The position numbers and the translations under genes were made by a program. A DNA stretch of 64,000 bases from Sinorhizobium sp. 8-89 (lineage in GTDB: Bacteria; Pseudomonadota; Alphaproteobacteria; Rhizobiales; Rhizobiaceae). The notes under the pieces were generated by a model. The model was given only the letters and a program-made list of their open reading frames with translations. It had not been told where the DNA came from and did not search any database. Each line of letters begins with the position of its first letter. Positions within the stretch are counted from its first letter, which is position 1. Below are positions 62,214-64,000 of this stretch, piece by piece. The DNA lies in the NCBI RefSeq assembly GCF_030124325.1, contig NZ_JASKLR010000006.1:138387-202386 (forward strand). The letters run 5' to 3'.

Positions 62214-63347
62214 TCAGGCCGCTGCAGGATCGAGAAGCGACATGTCGATATCTGTCATCTCGACGCGACGCTCGAAGGCGATACCGTTTTCGTCGAACAG
62301 GTGGCAGTCGGCAGCGCGGATGCCGGTCCTGACCTCTTCGTCCGCCCGGATCGCAGCGGTCCCCGGCAGCATAGCGCAATAGTTCTCGCCCTCGCCGCCG
62401 AGCGAGGCATAGGCAACCGTATGCGCGCCGAGACGCTCGATGACCGATGGTGTGACCGCCAAAGTCAGGTCGCCGGAACCGATCTGGATATGCTCGGGGC
62501 GCACGCCGAGCGTCAAGCTCGCGCCGGCCATGCCGCTGCGCGGCTCGACCGGAATGATCGCCGTCTGCCCCTTGTACTCGACCTCGACGCCGGCTTCGCT
62601 CACCCCCTTGCAATTGACCGGCAGGAAGTTCATTTTTGGATTGCCGATGAAGCCGGCCACGAAGGTGTTGGCGGGCTTGTGATAGAGTTCGAGCGGCGCG
62701 CCCGTCTGGGCGATCTCTCCGGCATTCAGCACCACGATCCGGTCCGCCATCGTCATCGCTTCGACCTGATCGTGCGTGACGTAGATCATCGTCGCCTTCA
62801 ATTGCCGGTGCAGTTTCGCCAGTTCGATGCGCATGTCGGCACGCAAGGCCGCGTCAAGGTTCGACAGCGGCTCGTCGAAGAGGAAGATCTTCGGCTCGCG
62901 GACGATTGCCCGGCCAATCGCGACGCGCTGGCGCTGTCCGCCGGAAAGCATTCCGGGCTTCTGTTGCAGGCGCTGGTCGAGATGGAGAATGCGCGCCGCA
63001 TGCTCGACCCTGACCTTGAGCTTCTCCTCGGGCATCTTTTCCACGCGGAGCGGAAAGGCGATGTTTTCGTACACCGTCATATGCGGATAGAGCGCATAGG
63101 ACTGGAACACCATGGCGATGCCGCGCTTGACCGGCGGCAGGTCGTTGACACGCTTGCCGTCGATGACGATGTCGCCCGCCGTGGTCTCGTCGAGGCCAGC
63201 GATCATTCTGAGCAGCGTGGACTTGCCGCAGCCCGACGGGCCGACGAAGACCACGAACTCGCCGTTCCTGACTTCGAGGTCGATGCTCTTCAGCACCTCG
63301 TAGGTGCCGTAGAATTTCTGAACCTTGTTGAGATTGAGCTGTCCCAA
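62214..63347 (-). CDS. sugar ABC transporter ATP-binding protein (UgpC/MalK type)
   Basis: The 377-residue cytoplasmic ATPase has Walker [17 protein letters not shown]-loop [13 protein letters not shown], signature [15 protein letters not shown], Walker [13 protein letters not shown], switch His in [10 protein letters not shown] and a C-terminal TOBE regulatory domain. The start is probably TTG at 63347, giving the family N-terminus [13 protein letters not shown] behind CCGGAGA; a GTG at 63365 is the alternative. It follows a binding-protein gene in the same direction, so the permeases must be encoded beyond the right edge or elsewhere. Confidence 0.88.
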   Translation of the reverse strand: MGQLNLNKVQKFYGTYEVLKSIDLEVRNGEFVVFVGPSGCGKSTLLRMIAGLDETTAGDIVIDGKRVNDLPPVKRGIAMVFQSYALYPHMTVYENIAFPLRVEKMPEEKLKVRVEHAARILHLDQRLQQKPGMLSGGQRQRVAIGRAIVREPKIFLFDEPLSNLDAALRADMRIELAKLHRQLKATMIYVTHDQVEAMTMADRIVVLNAGEIAQTGAPLELYHKPANTFVAGFIGNPKMNFLPVNCKGVSEAGVEVEYKGQTAIIPVEPRSGMAGASLTLGVRPEHIQIGSGDLTLAVTPSVIERLGAHTVAYASLGGEGENYCAMLPGTAAIRADEEVRTGIRAADCHLFDENGIAFERRVEMTDIDMSLLDPAAA

Positions 63348-63373
63348 GAATCTGTCTCCGGCCACCGGCGCAA

Positions 63374-63428
63374 GGCGGCTCTGCCGCCAAAATGATCGGA
63401 GACCGCGGGCTGGCGTTCCGCGGCCTCC
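63374..63428 (-). terminator. two hairpins between binding-protein and ATPase genes
   Basis: One stem-loop pairs GGAG-CCGCGG with CCGCGG-CTCC (63398-63428) directly after the binding-protein stop. A second, smaller one pairs GGCGG with CCGCC (63374-63388). As with the other ABC operons in this window, a strong hairpin follows the binding-protein gene. Confidence 0.5.
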
Positions 63429-63435
63429 GTCGCGC

Positions 63436-64000
63436 TTACTTGTACTGTTCGATTTCGCCGGCAGCCTTCTTCAAGGCATCGGCCGGCTCCGCCTTGCCCG
63501 TGACTACCGATTGCACCATGTCGATCATTGCGTTCTGAAAGCCTTTGTAATCCGTGAAGAGCGGCTCCGGACCGCCATAGCCAATGCCGTCGATCAACGG
63601 CTTCCAGGACGGGTCGGCCTTGACGAATTCATCGACCTTGGGGGACGGGCGTAGCGGCGTCAGGCCTGCACCGCCCTGCAACTCGTATTCGCCCTGCGGA
63701 CCGGGAGATGTAATGAACTTGGCGAATTCGATCGCCTTTTCCTCGACGCCAGTACCCTTGAAGATCGCCAGGCTGTCGGTGATCAGCAACGTGCCTTCAC
63801 CCTTGGCCGAAGGGCCGAGCGGCAGCGGCGCGATGCCCCAGTTGAGCTTCGTGTCCTTGAGCAGCGCAGCGGCGCCGGAGCCCGACTGGATCATGCCAGC
63901 CTTGCCGTCAAGGAAGATGGCACGGATTTCGTTCTGCTCGTAAGCTGTCGCCCCCTCGACGGAATAGGGCACGATATCCTTGTAGGCCTGCAGGGCCGCC
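63436..64000 (-). CDS. sugar ABC transporter substrate-binding protein, partial (5' end beyond window)
   Basis: The frame is open to the right edge, so the N-terminus with its signal peptide is outside the window. About 187 C-terminal residues are visible, including [40 protein letters not shown] and [20 protein letters not shown]. These are typical of the C-terminal lobe of family-1 (MalE-like) binding proteins. It precedes the UgpC-type ATPase gene by about 90 bases with hairpins between. The substrate is unknown. Confidence 0.85.
   Translation of the reverse strand, partial: AALQAYKDIVPYSVEGATAYEQNEIRAIFLDGKAGMIQSGSGAAALLKDTKLNWGIAPLPLGPSAKGEGTLLITDSLAIFKGTGVEEKAIEFAKFITSPGPQGEYELQGGAGLTPLRPSPKVDEFVKADPSWKPLIDGIGYGGPEPLFTDYKGFQNAMIDMVQSVVTGKAEPADALKKAAGEIEQYK

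Overview
The window is GC-rich DNA of alphaproteobacterial (Rhizobiales) type and most resembles a Sinorhizobium/Ensifer megaplasmid or chromid. The reasons are dense leftward operons of ABC uptake systems with catabolic enzymes, a complete ehu/eut ectoine-utilisation operon, a serine-cycle operon, a repABC-type RepC remnant, and an intergenic palindromic mosaic at 20230-20335 of a kind I recognise from Sinorhizobium genomes. I saw no rRNA, tRNA or CRISPR array. The species assignment is inference.

Layout. (1) 0.6-5.7 kb: a DJ-1/PfpI protein, then a leftward operon of a Tm-1 N-domain protein, a Tm-1 C-domain TIM barrel, a cupin and an M24 peptidase, with a divergent TetR gene. (2) 6.0-16.8 kb: a CUT1-type sugar ABC transporter with two different ATPases and a tiny membrane protein, then a hydroxyacid dehydrogenase, a FadR-type GntR regulator, an enolase-superfamily dehydratase and two tagatose-3-epimerase-like enzymes. 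Shared TGGTNNNACCA palindromes in two promoters tie these genes into one presumptive sugar-acid or rare-sugar regulon. (3) 17.0-28.5 kb: a leftward nine-gene operon with the gene content of lsr (RbsABC-type transporter, SorC regulator, FGGY kinase, DhnA-type aldolase) plus a GlpD-like dehydrogenase, an aldo/keto reductase and a GMC oxidoreductase, probably for a polyol or unusual sugar. (4) 28.9-40.3 kb: a frameshifted LysR gene, then a serine-cycle operon (sga, mcl, mtkA, mtkB) with a BCCT transporter, an aminotransferase-dehydrogenase fusion, remnants of hydroxypyruvate reductase and glycerate kinase, and a LuxR regulator with a degenerate receiver domain.

(5) 41.5-47.7 kb: the most interesting part, a compact RiPP-like locus. 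A 67-residue precursor-like peptide overlaps a YcaO gene, followed by TfuA and then a cyclase/NB-ARC/TPR protein whose start lies inside tfuA. A heme-oxygenase-like diiron enzyme is divergent. YcaO plus TfuA is the signature of backbone thioamidation; I know no described system with exactly this combination. (6) 48.0-50.8 kb: a gene graveyard with an IS6-type transposase remnant, vapB with a frameshifted vapC, a frameshifted tyrosine recombinase, and repC and eptA tail fragments joined almost directly. (7) 50.9-61.6 kb: ectoine/hydroxyectoine uptake and degradation (ehuABCD, eutABC, doeA, doeB, EnuR-type MocR and AsnC regulators), with only a 3' remnant of a class III aminotransferase nearby. 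(8) 61.7-64.0 kb: a VOC protein and the end of another sugar ABC operon running off the right edge.

Starts were chosen by ribosome-binding sites, family alignment from memory and gene overlaps. All family assignments rest on reading motifs in the translated sequence; no database search was run.
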